A DNA stretch of 64,000 nt, from positions 2,046,001-2,110,000 of the forward strand of contig JAQFVV010000184.1 of the NCBI GenBank assembly GCA_028023455.1, written 5' to 3'. Every line of letters begins with the position of its first letter. Within the stretch, counting starts at the first letter, position 1. The DNA is from Epiperipatus broadwayi (taxonomy: Eukaryota; Onychophora; Udeonychophora; Euonychophora; Peripatidae). Below, piece after piece: positions 46,290 to 56,910 of the stretch. Position numbers and translations under genes: made by a program. The notes below the pieces were generated by a model that saw only the letters and a list, made by a program, of their open reading frames with translations, did not search any database and had not been told where the DNA came from.

Positions 46290-47425
46290 GTTGTGATGTG
46301 CTGCACTGCATCTCGTTTCTCAGTCAGGAATCTCTTAGCAACTAAGCCCAGAGAAACCTGTTAGCCACTTTGACTTTCCTTTCCATTCCTCACCCCAAGT
46401 TTTCCCATATTCTTCTCTATCCTGCTCCATCCCATTTCCACAACATAATCTTTGTCAACTCCATAGCCTCTATATCTAAAACCCCCTTATTCCCAAACTT
46501 ACCATAAAAACCAAGAACCCACTGTCGGTATAATCACTTTGTTTATATTAATTCTCCCACAACTTCATTATTATTGTACCCATTCTGCTTTCGGGCATTT
46601 ACATTCAATTAACAGATGCCTAATATTTTCTATGCCTTCTTTAAATAACTTGCAGACTAAATCTCCTATATTTTGTCAAGCATTGGTGGCCTAGAGGGTA
46701 GCATAGCTGCCTTCCAAGCAGCTGGCCCAGGTTCGCTTCCCAGTCAACGCCTTTGACATATGAAAAAAAAAAAATCCCCCCATGATTTTCTATTAATGTG
46801 CATACTTCCTTGTTGCTAAGGATCCTGTTTGAGCCTTAAACAGTAAACTACTTTCCTTGGTATTGTCATAAATTAACTTGCACCCAATACTCTGTTTACT
46901 TTTATATATATTTAAAATCTTTTTACTCTCCATACTAGTTTTCCATCTCTCCAACTCCCTATTTTTTATTAATGCATATATCCTATCCCATTCCTTGCCA
47001 CTATAACCCTCAACAATTCTTCTAACACAATCATCCTATCTTTTGTTTAAATATACTGACATAAAATCTTTATCCAAATCTTCTGCATACCATACTAGCT
47101 TTCTCACCCATTTTGTTACCTGTCCTTTATTCATAAACCAATTAAATACTATTTTGGCTACTCTGTTATTATCCATAAATTGCAATCTATCAAACATTTT
47201 CATTTTACTTTTTGCATCTCATATAAAAACTTGACATTCACATCTCTCCTTGAATTGCCTCCTTTGCCATCCATACATCTGCATCTAATGCACATCTTCC
47301 TACTTATCTTTGTACTTTTTCTCAGTAGTCTAACACTTCTTTACTAACACAATACATCGTTACCATAAGTTAACCCTGCTACTGCCACTACCATCCATAC
47401 AATTCTAGCAACATTATATTTACCT
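46290..47425 (-). pseudogene. LINE copy 3, inverted, with a SINE inside
   Basis: Minus-strand relative of 2640-3640: from AATTCTAGC at about 47410 (5' side) to the shared 3' end near 46290. The order is the same as copy 1, including the Cys/His knuckle region near 46620-46670. The sequence is interrupted by the tRNA-derived SINE at 46680-46775, because LINE text resumes on the other side (46775-46870). Stops are frequent. The small plus-strand frame at 47043-47234 is a shadow. Confidence 0.8.
46680..46775 (+). mobile_element. SINE with tRNA-Gly(UCC)-like head
   Basis: 46680-46750 folds as a tRNA: acceptor GCATTGG/TCAACGC (6 of 7 pairs), anticodon loop CTTCCAA (anticodon UCC) on a perfect 6-bp stem, T loop TTCGCTT with B box GGTTCGCTTCC. 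The T stem has two mismatches that look like CpG decay. It is followed by CTTTGACATATG and A(12), so it is a short tRNA-derived retroposon (or tRNA pseudogene) in LINE copy 3, not a working tRNA gene. Confidence 0.7.
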
Positions 47426-47848
47426 AGATAACCATATCCCTGCTGCCAAAGTGGCAATCTGTGAAGCTACAGTTTATGGATCAGTAAATGAATTTCTTAA
47501 GAACTCCCGAGTAAAATTTAATCTACCAAGAACACCTCTAGTGTAAATCTTGGGAAAGATATTATTTATCTACTCTTTATAATAATACTAATTCAAAAAG
47601 CTGGTCTTTTTTGGACCCTACTCGCTTATTTTAATAACAGCATAAACCATATTGAGGTAGTCAGCTTCAGATCTGAGCTCGGATAAACTATATCAATATT
47701 TCTTTACTTATCATATCATACATATAGTACATACTTAAATATATAAACCAATGTTTATATAGTAAGTTCACATATATACAAAAGTATACTTCAGTGTAAT
47801 CAATGCAAGAGTCAAATCCACATACAAAACAGCCTCGATCATATTTAA
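47426..47848. other. Intron sequence, unassigned
   Basis: 47450-47700 is somewhat GC-richer and could be an old transposon; no motif read. Confidence 0.3.
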
Positions 47849-47995
47849 TAATGTTAATTTTTTTCTTATAAACATTCTATTTCTTGAATATTTCATGTGT
47901 CTTGGAACATATTTCACTACACACAGCCTATTTATTACTATGATTATTGTGTTTTCTGATGAATTTACCTAAATGTTCCTATTATATAACTAAAA
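47849..47995 (+). repeat. Direct repeat R3, copy 1
   Basis: Shares with 50607-50760 the order AATGTTAATTTTTTTCTTAT, TTCTATTTCTTGAATATTTC, CTTGGAACATATTTCA, CACAGCCTA, ATGATTATTGTGTTTTCTGA, TTCCTATTATATAACTAAAA. About 2.76 kb apart, flanking LTR B. Confidence 0.85.
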
Positions 47996-48636
47996 AAAAA
48001 ATAATTTTTTTTTACTCAGGGTTAGTAATTTCGGTACACAATTAATGACACCAATTTACAAAGACTTATTCGGTTAGTATTTTACAAAAAGAAACTACAT
48101 ACAAAAAAATGTTGACTATCATTTTCCTTTGAACCATCTACACTTACACCTCTTCCCCCCAAGATTTCCCTTTTCTCTACATTTCATTTCTAACACTCGG
48201 CATGACAAACAAATTAAGAGATAATGAGTTTATACATGTATATTTGCAGCACAATTCCATATACCACCAACTTATTTAAGTATTAATTGAAATGTTTAAA
48301 TGGAGTTACACTGAGGTAGATTCCCAAAAGACACTCATCCTGAGGTGCCACATTTACAATCATAAACTTACATGGCCATGCACGCCTATACACTTTAAAG
48401 CATAATAAATATTTTTAAAAAAAATTATACTAATTGCAACTTTTTGACTTTTTCTTTTTTAAAAAAAAATAATTACAATTTAAAATTATTAATATATTTT
48501 CTTTCTTGTGTTTAATATATGTGCTATTTCTTTCTGGCAGTGCTTTTATAAGATTTAAAGTATATGGACTTTATGTAATTAGATAAATATTTCATTTAAA
48601 AAAATTTAATCAAGGTACTCAGGGTTTATTATACAC
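47996..48636. other. Intron sequence near LTR B
   Basis: Would be internal to an LTR element if one continued beyond the primer-binding site, but no gag or pol motif is seen. Confidence 0.3.
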
Positions 48637-48655
48637 GGCCCCATGTTGGGCACCA
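48637..48655 (-). other. Primer-binding-site-like sequence next to LTR B
   Basis: Minus strand TGGTGCCCAACATGGGGCC directly after the LTR end CGTTATAAT. It resembles the TGGYGCCCAACGTGGGGC class of tRNA primer sites used by many LTR retroelements. Confidence 0.6.
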
Positions 48656-49610
48656 ATTATAACGGTAGGGGATGAACAGACTCCTACATTATAATTCTGC
48701 CACCAGGGTCACATTAGGCCAATTGAACCTGAAAATTTATATAGGCCTGCAAATAATTACAGTAAGCTGAAGAATTTAAATAAATACGACAGTAATGCCC
48801 CATTCACTAGCTCATGGAGCAGCAGAGAGAATATATATATTATTTTAAAGAAAGATAATAAAAAATAAGAATAAACCACTGCCAGATTAACAATACATAA
48901 AAATCTTTATTTTACACATATATAAAATTCAGAATTATTTATTTTAGTATAACGTTTACTTTAGAATTTGATTTAATTTATATCTCAACTTTTATTTTAG
49001 AAGTTCGCACACATGGATTAATTAATATTTTATTAGTGTCGAGTAAGGATAGACTACATAGATTGCACTTGAAAAACAAAATATTCTACTTCCCTTATTT
49101 AACCCTAGACCAAAAGTTCACGGTCAAACTAATGCCAATCTATCTGATATATTGATGTATTCAATGCAACATGAATACAACAGCACAATACCATACTGTC
49201 AGGAATGTACATCTGAACAGCATGGTTATCTAGAAGAAATGTCCCTCGTCCAATACAGGAATGCTACGTCTGTCTGGCGAGAAGAACAATAAAAAAAAAA
49301 CTCCATAACGAATTGCGGTCCTTTTTCCTGACTTACCATAATAAGCTAAAGGGATGATCCAAGGAGCAGGGAATACCGTCTGCCTCCGATAGTCAATAAG
49401 AAATGTGATTATTTTGTCTAAATGTGACATATATGATCCTGCATGTAGAGGATCTTCATACTACATTTACTAATTATACCAATACATCCAACCCATTAAC
49501 CCAATTTAACTGCGAAACAAATAACCTGTGATTAACCCTACCTTAAAGTAACATAACTTTATGACTCTATGCAGCCATCCACACCCAACTTAAATTTAAC
49601 ATAATTTAAA
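48656..49610 (-). mobile_element. LTR-like repeat B (solo, with primer site)
   Basis: Inverse of LTR A (12870-13790), with the landmarks listed there. Ends at 48656 in CCGTTATAAT on the minus strand, abutting the primer-binding-site-like sequence. No second LTR or coding region is near, so it is a remnant. The 66-residue minus-strand frame at 49430-49230 lies in the LTR and is not preserved in copy A. Confidence 0.65.
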
Positions 49611-50606
49611 AGGTTTAGCTTAATAAAAAATAAAAAAAATTCATAATAAACACTCAAAAAGACAAAAAAAAAAGGAAATGATTTAAAAATACGTATAAAA
49701 TAATTATTAATAAATGATTTAGTTTGGTCAGATAGAAATTCATATTTCTATTTAAATACTGGGAAAAGATTTATATTTAAAGTCCATGAGTTATATAGAG
49801 TTCTTACAGTTTTAAAAAAAGGTCCATACTTTATAGTTGCTTGTGATTGGGATCCTATGTTGTTTCTAATTCCCACAATGTCCTGGGGAGACGGGTATGC
49901 TGTTGGTATTTATCCAAAGATCCTTTACTCTAGCTGGTATAGCTCTTTGCAGGATTTTGGTGTCGTGGGGTCTACAATATAGAAAAACCATACTTCATTT
50001 CTTCTTTTGGAAAAACTTAAGGGATTGAAAGTGCATGTTTTCAATCCCTTCTCCTCCAACTCTCCCAGAACTGAACTTGTATTTCCAATCTTTTCTTTTT
50101 ATATCAAAACTCCGGATTAATTGAATATGACATGATGATGATTCTTTCACTATGGTCCGTTTCCTGAGAAATTTTATTGGTTATTCTGTTCTTAATGTTT
50201 TTATCTCCTATCTGACCTTTAATTATAAATTTCGAGATGCCCAAGGGCTAGTTTACTTAGACTAATTAAAAATAATCATTTCAATTTTTAGCCTTTTACA
50301 CAATAGTAGTAATTAAATTTTGTACATTCTTAAAAGAAACCTTATCTTTCAATATTTAAATTTTTTCTTCTCTTTTTTTACTTTGATTTACTTTTAAGTA
50401 CTTTTTATTAAATATTTATTTTTCCTTACTTTTTTTCTTTTTTTTTTAGATAATTCTAATAGTTTTCCATCTTTTTATATATATACGAGTTTAGATGACT
50501 TTTAATTTTCAATTTTTAATTCTTAAAAACAAATTTTTATTTGCAAACTTTTTTTTTTCTAATTTTATTTATTAGAATAATGTAACAGTATGTGTGCCCA
50601 TTATAA
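49611..50606. other. Intron sequence, unassigned
   Basis: 49790-50260 is less AT-rich. A perfect 12-bp stem hairpin (AAGGGATTGAAA / TTTCAATCCCTT, 8-base loop) is at 50019-50050. No ORF. Confidence 0.35.
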
Positions 50607-50760
50607 ATGTTAATTTTTTTCTTATAAACATTTATTCTATTTCTTGAATATTTCATATATCTTGGAACATATTTCATCACCCACAGCCTACTTATTAATA
50701 TGATTATTGTGTTTTCTGAATAATTTATCTAAATTTTCCTATTATATAACTAAAATATTA
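50607..50760 (+). repeat. Direct repeat R3, copy 2
   Basis: See 47849-47995. Confidence 0.85.
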
Positions 50761-50889
50761 TTACAAAACACATTCTTTGTTTTAGTAAGATTTTTAGAAT
50801 TTTAATACTTATCTACATATTTGAAAGGAACATTGCGCAAATACTGCTCATTTTTGAAATTAAAATTTACTTGTCTTCATTTTAAAATT

Positions 50890-51715
50890 GCAGGAAAATC
50901 AAGTGGACTATGCTTATATTATATCATCATTCTCATCAACAAAAATTGGATTTTTTTTATGAATCACTTTATTTAATTTTTCTCCCTCAGTTTAAGATTG
51001 TATGGAGACAAGACATCAATTTTATAGCAAAAGAAATGGATTCAAGTATCAATGATTTCCCAATTTCTAAGCTTTTGGATTCTGAAGATAGTTTATCATC
51101 TAGCAATTCAAACAAAATATCTGATCCTAATTTATCCTTGGAAGAGGTTGCTCTTTTATCAATCTACTAAAGTTAATAGTAGACCAGATTTCATCTAGCA
51201 ATTCAAACGAAATATCTGATCCTAATTTGTCCTTGGAAGAGGTTGCTCCTTTACCAACCTACTAAAGTTAATAGTAGACCAGATCTTTTATCCCAACAAA
51301 TTACTAATATGCCACATAACATAATGGAATAACAAACTAATATAGGCAATTTTACAGAGTCCAAGCTTGAAGTGCCAATGAGTATTCAATTTTAGATAAC
51401 ATTATCGATAAAACCAATAAATATGTTACAAAAGAAAAAATATATGTAATTGGGAAAATGTCAGATTGTTAGTTGTCTGCATTTTTTGTTATGATATTGG
51501 AAATTTCATCAAGGCTTGTGCAGTTCTATTGAGGAACATTTGGGATCTAAAACAGCCTTATTTTGCAAACATAATGACTCTCAAAAGGTTTAATAATTTA
51601 TTAATGTGTCTGTATTTTAATGATAAAGAAAAAATGCCAAATAACAAAAATGACTTCGCCCACATCTATAAAATTTGGCCCAATATAGACCTGTGCAATG
51701 TAAATTAGGATTCTG
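50890..51715 (+). pseudogene. piggyBac-type transposase remnant
   Basis: 51466-51708 reads FCYDIGNFIKACAVLLRNIW, PYFANIMTLKRFNNLLMCLY and FNDKEKMPNNKNDFAHIYKI. This matches the piggyBac segment where P.F..IMS..RF..LL..LHFND precedes an YKIRPL motif. The upstream part (50910-51170) is acidic and Ser-rich (SKLLDSEDSLSSSNSNKIS), like the N-terminal tail of piggyBac proteins, and is followed by a 95-bp tandem duplication. The catalytic DDD core that should follow 51715 is not found. It is a truncated, frameshifted remnant; no terminal repeats recognised. Confidence 0.65.
51096..51285 (+). repeat. 95-bp tandem duplication inside the piggyBac remnant
   Basis: Unit 1 51096-51190, unit 2 51191-51285: TCATCTAGCAATTCAAAC, AAATATCTGATCCTAATTTR, TAATAGTAGACCAGAT. 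About five substitutions separate the units. 95 is not a multiple of three, so it breaks the frame. Confidence 0.9.
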
Positions 51716-52589
51716 TTTCAGCTTTATTTCTGATTCATTTTGCTAATTGATAAAAAAAATGTCTGGAATTTATTATCTTTTATTGATAACAATATTCAAT
51801 AATATATTTAATATTTTGCATTTATATATTAGATGGTATGAATAGCCACTAAACATCACATGATCATTATCTACTATATAGAGAGTTTTGCTTTGTTTTG
51901 AATTGTTTAATGGTATGAATAGGTATTCTCCTCTGCAAGGCTTATACATGAAGAACGTAAAACATATAAACACAATATTTTTTTTTATAAATATGTACCT
52001 TAGAAAATAAAAATATATTTAGTTCCAAATATGAAATTATAAAAAAAGGAATTATATATACACATATATTTTTCTTTCTTAAAAATCTTTGACTACCTTT
52101 TGAAGTGAGAAATTATTGCAGATTCTAAATTTATAAACTGTTTTTTGTTGTGAATGAATCTTATTTTGATTGTCATGTTTTCTCTATTGGTGATATTTAT
52201 TCGGTAAGATGTTCTTATTTGGTAAGATGTTCTTAACAAGATTGGTTTATGAAAAGTCTAACATCAAAATAGTTTTAAGTGAGGAATGGAAAACTTAGAC
52301 CTCATATCTGTAAGGTACCTTGTTTTCAGGCTATCAAACTTCATAACTTTTAGGACTTGTATAATGCAAACATGTACATACAAGTATATATTACCATGGT
52401 GATCTTACTTGAATTTCAGATTACTTGTCTTTTTATTTTATAGTATTTATAGCAATAAATAATAGCAATTGGTGATTTTCTCCCCCCCCCCCTTTTTTTT
52501 TACAATGCCATGCTGATTGAATTTTATTTTATTATAATTTGTTAAAGATAATATCAAAATATTTGATTTACAATAATTATTATTTGATT
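51716..52589. other. Sequence downstream of piggyBac remnant
   Basis: No gene confirmed; a C(10) run followed by a T run lies near 52483-52500. A 19-bp tandem duplicate (GGTAAGATGTTCTTA) is at 52203-52237. Confidence 0.3.
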
Positions 52590-52819
52590 ATCTTTTACTA
52601 GGGAAGAAACATTTTTCTTATAGACACCTTAAGATTTTTTAACTTGTGGAATACAAATAAAAATGAAGAATTCTCACATTGCTGTTTTTGTGGAAGTAAT
52701 ACAATTTTGTTCTTCCTTTTTTTATGTATTGATTTCTACATTTACATATCATACCATTTCCAACATTCTTATATATACTTCAACAATAGTATTTTTTATA
52801 TCAAAACTCTATTCTTACA

Positions 52820-52847
52820 GTTTCGACTGTTCTGCAGTCATCATCAG
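52820..52847 (-). ncRNA. Hammerhead-ribozyme-like core (PLE arm)
   Basis: Minus strand: CTGATGA (52847-52841), then T, stem GACTG, loop CAGAA, stem CAGTC, GAAAC (52824-52820), T, GTA. It resembles CUGANGA-stem II-GAAA of a type I hammerhead with minimal stem III. The extra base between CTGATGA and stem II departs from the consensus, and stem I is only about 2 bp. Confidence 0.3.
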
Positions 52848-53398
52848 AGCTATAATATCCAAATATATATTCATACAATTAATACTGTAAGATGTGATCT
52901 TACATCCCACCAAGAACCATTAAACACCCTTATCTACTTCAACACCAATACCCACAATAACAACATTCTCTACATATAATGTAAAATATATATATAAAGA
53001 GAATGTAACCCAAATAAAATGTACTCCTGAAAGATGAAAATGTTCACAAACATTTTAGATGAGAAATATTTAATTGCTTCTATAATTAAATATTAAACAA
53101 ACATGATAAAATACATAATCCAAACTAAACTGTAAAAATTAAATATTGATACTTATCTGTTTTATAAAAACCTTTTATTAACTACTATTTAATATACACA
53201 CATTAAATAGTAGAATTTAAAAGTTAAAAAAATTAAAATTATAAGATTATAATAAATAGATTTAAAATAATACAAATAAATGTAAATAAAATTAGTTAAA
53301 AGTAGAATAATAAAATAAAAAATGATTATTTATAATGGTCAGGTTAAAATGTATGATTATGTATATAAATATGTGTAACATATTTGGATATTGTAGCT

Positions 53399-53429
53399 CT
53401 GATAACGACTGCAGGATAGTTGAAACTGT
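53399..53429 (+). ncRNA. Hammerhead-ribozyme-like core, degenerate (PLE arm)
   Basis: CTGATAACGACTGCAGGATAG then TTGAAACTGTA. CTGATAA instead of CTGANGA, and a stem II with one or two wobble or mismatched pairs. Inverted partner of the core at 52820-52847. Confidence 0.25.
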
Positions 53430-53850
53430 AAGAATAAAGTTTTGATATAAAAAATAGTATTGTTGAAGTGTATAAGAAAGTTGGAAATAATATGACTGCT
53501 GTTTTTGGAGGTATTGAAACAATGAGTTATCTGAGAAAAGAAGCACTATACATTTTTAATCAAAAGTCTATAAGGAATTTATAAAAAATCAATAAAAATA
53601 TGAATTAAAAACTTAGTTATCATAAATTAGAAATTGTGAATAAGCAGTAAAGTAATAATTTTTCAAATATCCCCCCACCCCTTAGTTTTGTAATGGTAAT
53701 AACTATTGTTTTAGCCTTATTTTTTCACTTGGTATTTTCATTTTCTGGCAACATGTGACCATTTGCTCTAGTATTGTTAAAACTGAAGTTATTGTGAAAA
53801 TTGGATTTCAAATAAACTGAACAGGTTAAATATACATTTTTAATCCAAAC

Positions 53851-55667
53851 TAAATTTTAAATTAATTCTATAAAAAACAAATCTGTTTTTCTATATAATT
53901 AAAATTAAATACGAGATAAATTAAGCAGCAAGTAAAGTTACTTTTCTTAAATTAATTTAAAAGAAAACCAAATCTTTCGCTTCACTTTTTATAATTCAAA
54001 GAATTAATAAATATATAAATAGTTCTAAAAATAAAATGTAGTTAACTACAAAAGATATATATTCAGAGGTCATCTAAAAAATAATGTTTTGAATATAAGA
54101 CTAAATTAATTCTTATCATTTACATATGTATATATGATCATGGTAGAACATTTTTTAGCAGTTCTTTCTGCAGTTTATCGTGAGGCTTCATAATTCAGGC
54201 TGTCGATTCCCATGATGACAAGTAAATGTATTTAATTAGTTTTTCTATTATTTGTTCTCTTTCCAAAGCAAAGATAAAATACCACATATAAGCATCCTTA
54301 ATAGGATGGAATTTTCTTTCCCTGCATAAATACTTGTTGGATCATTATCATATTTTCTCAGTTGCATTATGAGTTACAACTTTAAAACAGCATTTCAAGT
54401 TAACAAATATTGCATTTAAAATAGACTTCAGGCAGGTAGTGGCTTTTCCTTCTTAGTCATTAAACAATCCAGGTATGAAGAGCATTCATAAAGTAGAGCT
54501 AAGGGTTAAGAGAGTTTCTCAAAAAACTCAGACTTGTATATCTTTTGAATGATCTATTTTTCATAGCCTTAGATGCCTTAACTACCTTTAATTACAAAAA
54601 AACATTTTAATTATGTAACTGATTAAATTCTTAACTTTAAGTACGGTTACATTATACAGTATACACTTATTTTTTTACTCTATTATCTCCAAGCACAAAA
54701 ATACAATCTCAAAACTAAAATAAAACATTAATTTTTTTAATCTCCTATTTTTTTACAGATATACTTTTTTATATTAATCGCCCTTATTTTGAAATAAACT
54801 CACACACCAACAAAAATTTCATCATACATTCTTTTAAGAACTTTTTTTTTTTTAATTCTAAATCTTTTATTTTCTGGTAACAAAAAACTAGCTACATTAT
54901 TTTAATTTATATTATAAAATATTATTTTTTTAGTTGTTTTTTTTTCTTTAAATTTAAACCATATTTTAATAATAAAACATATTACACTGTTATTTTTCAA
55001 AATTTATAATAGTTTTTCTAATAGCCCTTTAATAAAGAATTACAATGCTATTCTTTTATTATCCAGCTTCACAATTGTTGTTAATCAGCTCTCCTCATGC
55101 GTAAAATTACATGGTCACCATGAAATAGATGAGATTATCTATTTCAATATATGTTGAATATTGTATGCCATGTATGCGACCAATATAAAATCGTAAACTT
55201 ACTCAAAACAATGAGTTTTTTTGTGATTACGTGTCATAATGTGATTAAAATAAATGTACATAAGTAGTCAAATATAATGTCAAATATTCAATTAGTTTTA
55301 TTTCTCTCTTTTACTTTTATATAAAAAAATATCAATCATGTTTTATTATTTAGATAAGTACATTTTATATATTACTGACCACAATCTTGGAATCTGTTCA
55401 ACGATTTTAAGACTCTTGGAATAGCTTGCTGCATTATTATTTAATGATTTTTTCGCTTATCTTAAAAATTGAACTATAAATACTTTATAACATTTCTTTT
55501 AAAAAGATAATAAAATTTAAAAACTAATTAGATCATTAAAATTCTTTCAAAAGCATTTTAAATTCATTTTGAATTTTTTTTTTTTCTTTGTAAAAGTTAA
55601 TCTTGAAGTCAACAAATATTTTAAAATTTTCAAAAATTTTTATGCTGTTGAAAGATAATACAGAATT
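53851..55667. other. Long intron stretch
   Basis: No gene recognised. 54120-54540 is less AT-rich and may be an eroded transposon; I could not name it. Many A/T homopolymers. Confidence 0.3.
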
Positions 55668-55963
55668 AAATGATGTGATGTGATGCACTGTAACTTCTCC
55701 TTAAACGGAGTCAGGAATCTCTCAGCAGCTATGCTCAGAGAAACCTGTTAGCCACTTTACCTTCCTTTTCCATTGTCCATCCTAAGTTTTCCCATAATCT
55801 GCTCCATCCCATTTCCACAACATAATCTTTGTCAACTCCATGACCTTCATATCTAAATCCCCCTTATCTTTTCCCAAACCTAGCATAAAAAACAATAACT
55901 CACTTTCTGTATAATCACTTTGTTCATATTTAATCTTCCATAACTTCATTATTTGTACCCTTT
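55668..55963 (-). pseudogene. LINE copy 4, 3' end only, inverted
   Basis: Minus-strand relative of about 3365-3640 of copy 1. It holds the last ~70 codons (damaged), a matching 3' untranslated stretch and a CATCACATCACATC tail at 55671-55684. It is strongly 5'-truncated, as usual for LINE insertions. Confidence 0.8.
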
Positions 55964-55985
55964 ATATATACATAACATGATTTTT

Positions 55986-56069
55986 AGGAACCTCTACAGG
56001 TCTTAACCACAAGCTTATGCTCTTTTCTTCTAAAGCGTAAGCTTGTGGTTAAGACCTGTAGAGGTCCCT
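55986..56069 (+). other. Near-perfect 35-bp-arm hairpin (small RNA precursor or foldback)
   Basis: Arms 55986-56020 and 56035-56069 are complementary at 33 of 35 positions; in RNA one of the other two is a G-U wobble. The loop is 14 nt. The arm reads AGGAACCTCTACAGGTCTT, AACCACAAGCTTATGC. It sits 22 bp after LINE copy 4. The size fits a miRNA precursor, but a tiny MITE or recent inverted duplication is equally possible. Confidence 0.55.
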
Positions 56070-56910
56070 AATATCGCATTTTTACACGCATATTCTTGAG
56101 GTTACAGCCTTAGTAGATATTACTTACGTAATCAATGTGCATTTAAATAAATTTATAATTATAACATGATTCTTTTAATATTTTTCCTACAATAGAAATA
56201 AAAGTTCATGCATCAAAGAGATAGAACAAATGAGCTGAGGTATTTTAAGTTTTCAATCTGTTAAATATTTTATTTATTTATTACGATAAATTAAAAAATT
56301 TTATGGTGATGAAATAGAAAAAGGAGAATATATTTATTTTAAATGCTGATTGTGTTTTAAAGTTATTTTAAATTAATATAAATTTATATTGTTAAATAAT
56401 TAACGGGTTAGTATAAATGTATCATTTTCACTGAATTTTAAATGTCTCTAATCTTCCACAAAAGTTACAATTATTGTGAAAGCAGATATTTTGCTAATTT
56501 AAAAGTATTAACAAAATTTATTAAATATTATCAAATTTACAAATCTGCTTACTCAACAGAATGGTTGATTTGAGGTAAAAATAACTTTGCAAATCTGCTA
56601 TAAGTAATCATAGACCAGTAATTAGCAAGGGTCTTGTCTTCATACTAATTAAAGATTTTAATAATATTCTAGAGGCAAAAATAATCACAATCACTCGGGA
56701 AAATATTCAGAAAATTTGGAAGATAAAAGAATTTAGTAAAATCTTTATAAATCTTAAAAAAAACATTAATTCATTAGTAATAATAAATTTAATCAAAAAT
56801 TAGAATACATTTTAAAAAATAAATTAAACATTATAGTAAACTATAATTGTAGGTATTTCTAAGTATAATAGTGTGGGGGGATTTAATGAATATAGGATAT
56901 AGGATATTAA
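56070..56910. other. Intron sequence, nothing recognised
   Basis: AT-rich; no gene or repeat identified. Confidence 0.3.

Larger units (their letters stand above)
52700..53488. mobile_element. Palindromic Penelope-end element with target duplication
   Basis: Arms about 52700-52890 and 53340-53488 are inverted: TTCCAACATTCTTATA, CTTCAACAATA, TTTTTTATATCAAAACT, ATTCTTACAGTTTC on the left. Each arm has a hammerhead-like core. The element splits repeat R2, and about 20 bp of R2 (TGCTGTTTTTGTGGAAG / CTGCTGTTTTTGGAGGT) is present on both sides, as expected for a target-site duplication. No RT or nuclease is left in the middle. Confidence 0.7.
52590..53850 (+). repeat. Dispersed repeat R2, copy 2, interrupted
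   Basis: Relative of 30250-30700, split by the palindromic insertion at 52700-53488. The left part ends AAAAATGAAGAATTC...TGCTGTTTTTGTGGAAG. The right part resumes CTGCTGTTTTTGGAGGTATT and continues ATGAGTTATCTGAGAAAAG to TTATTGTGAAAATTGGAT. Confidence 0.65.

Noticed and set aside
46680-46750. Functional tRNA-Gly gene
   Set aside because: T-stem mismatches, an acceptor mismatch, a GACATATG plus poly(A) tail and position inside a LINE copy point to a retroposed tRNA-derived SINE.
51773-51973. Minus-strand open frame after the piggyBac remnant as more transposase
   Set aside because: Wrong strand, and only a vague resemblance (YKPCRG); no catalytic Asp pattern.
52644-52979. 111-residue open frame
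   Set aside because: It crosses the border between repeat R2 and the palindromic PLE element, so it is accidental.
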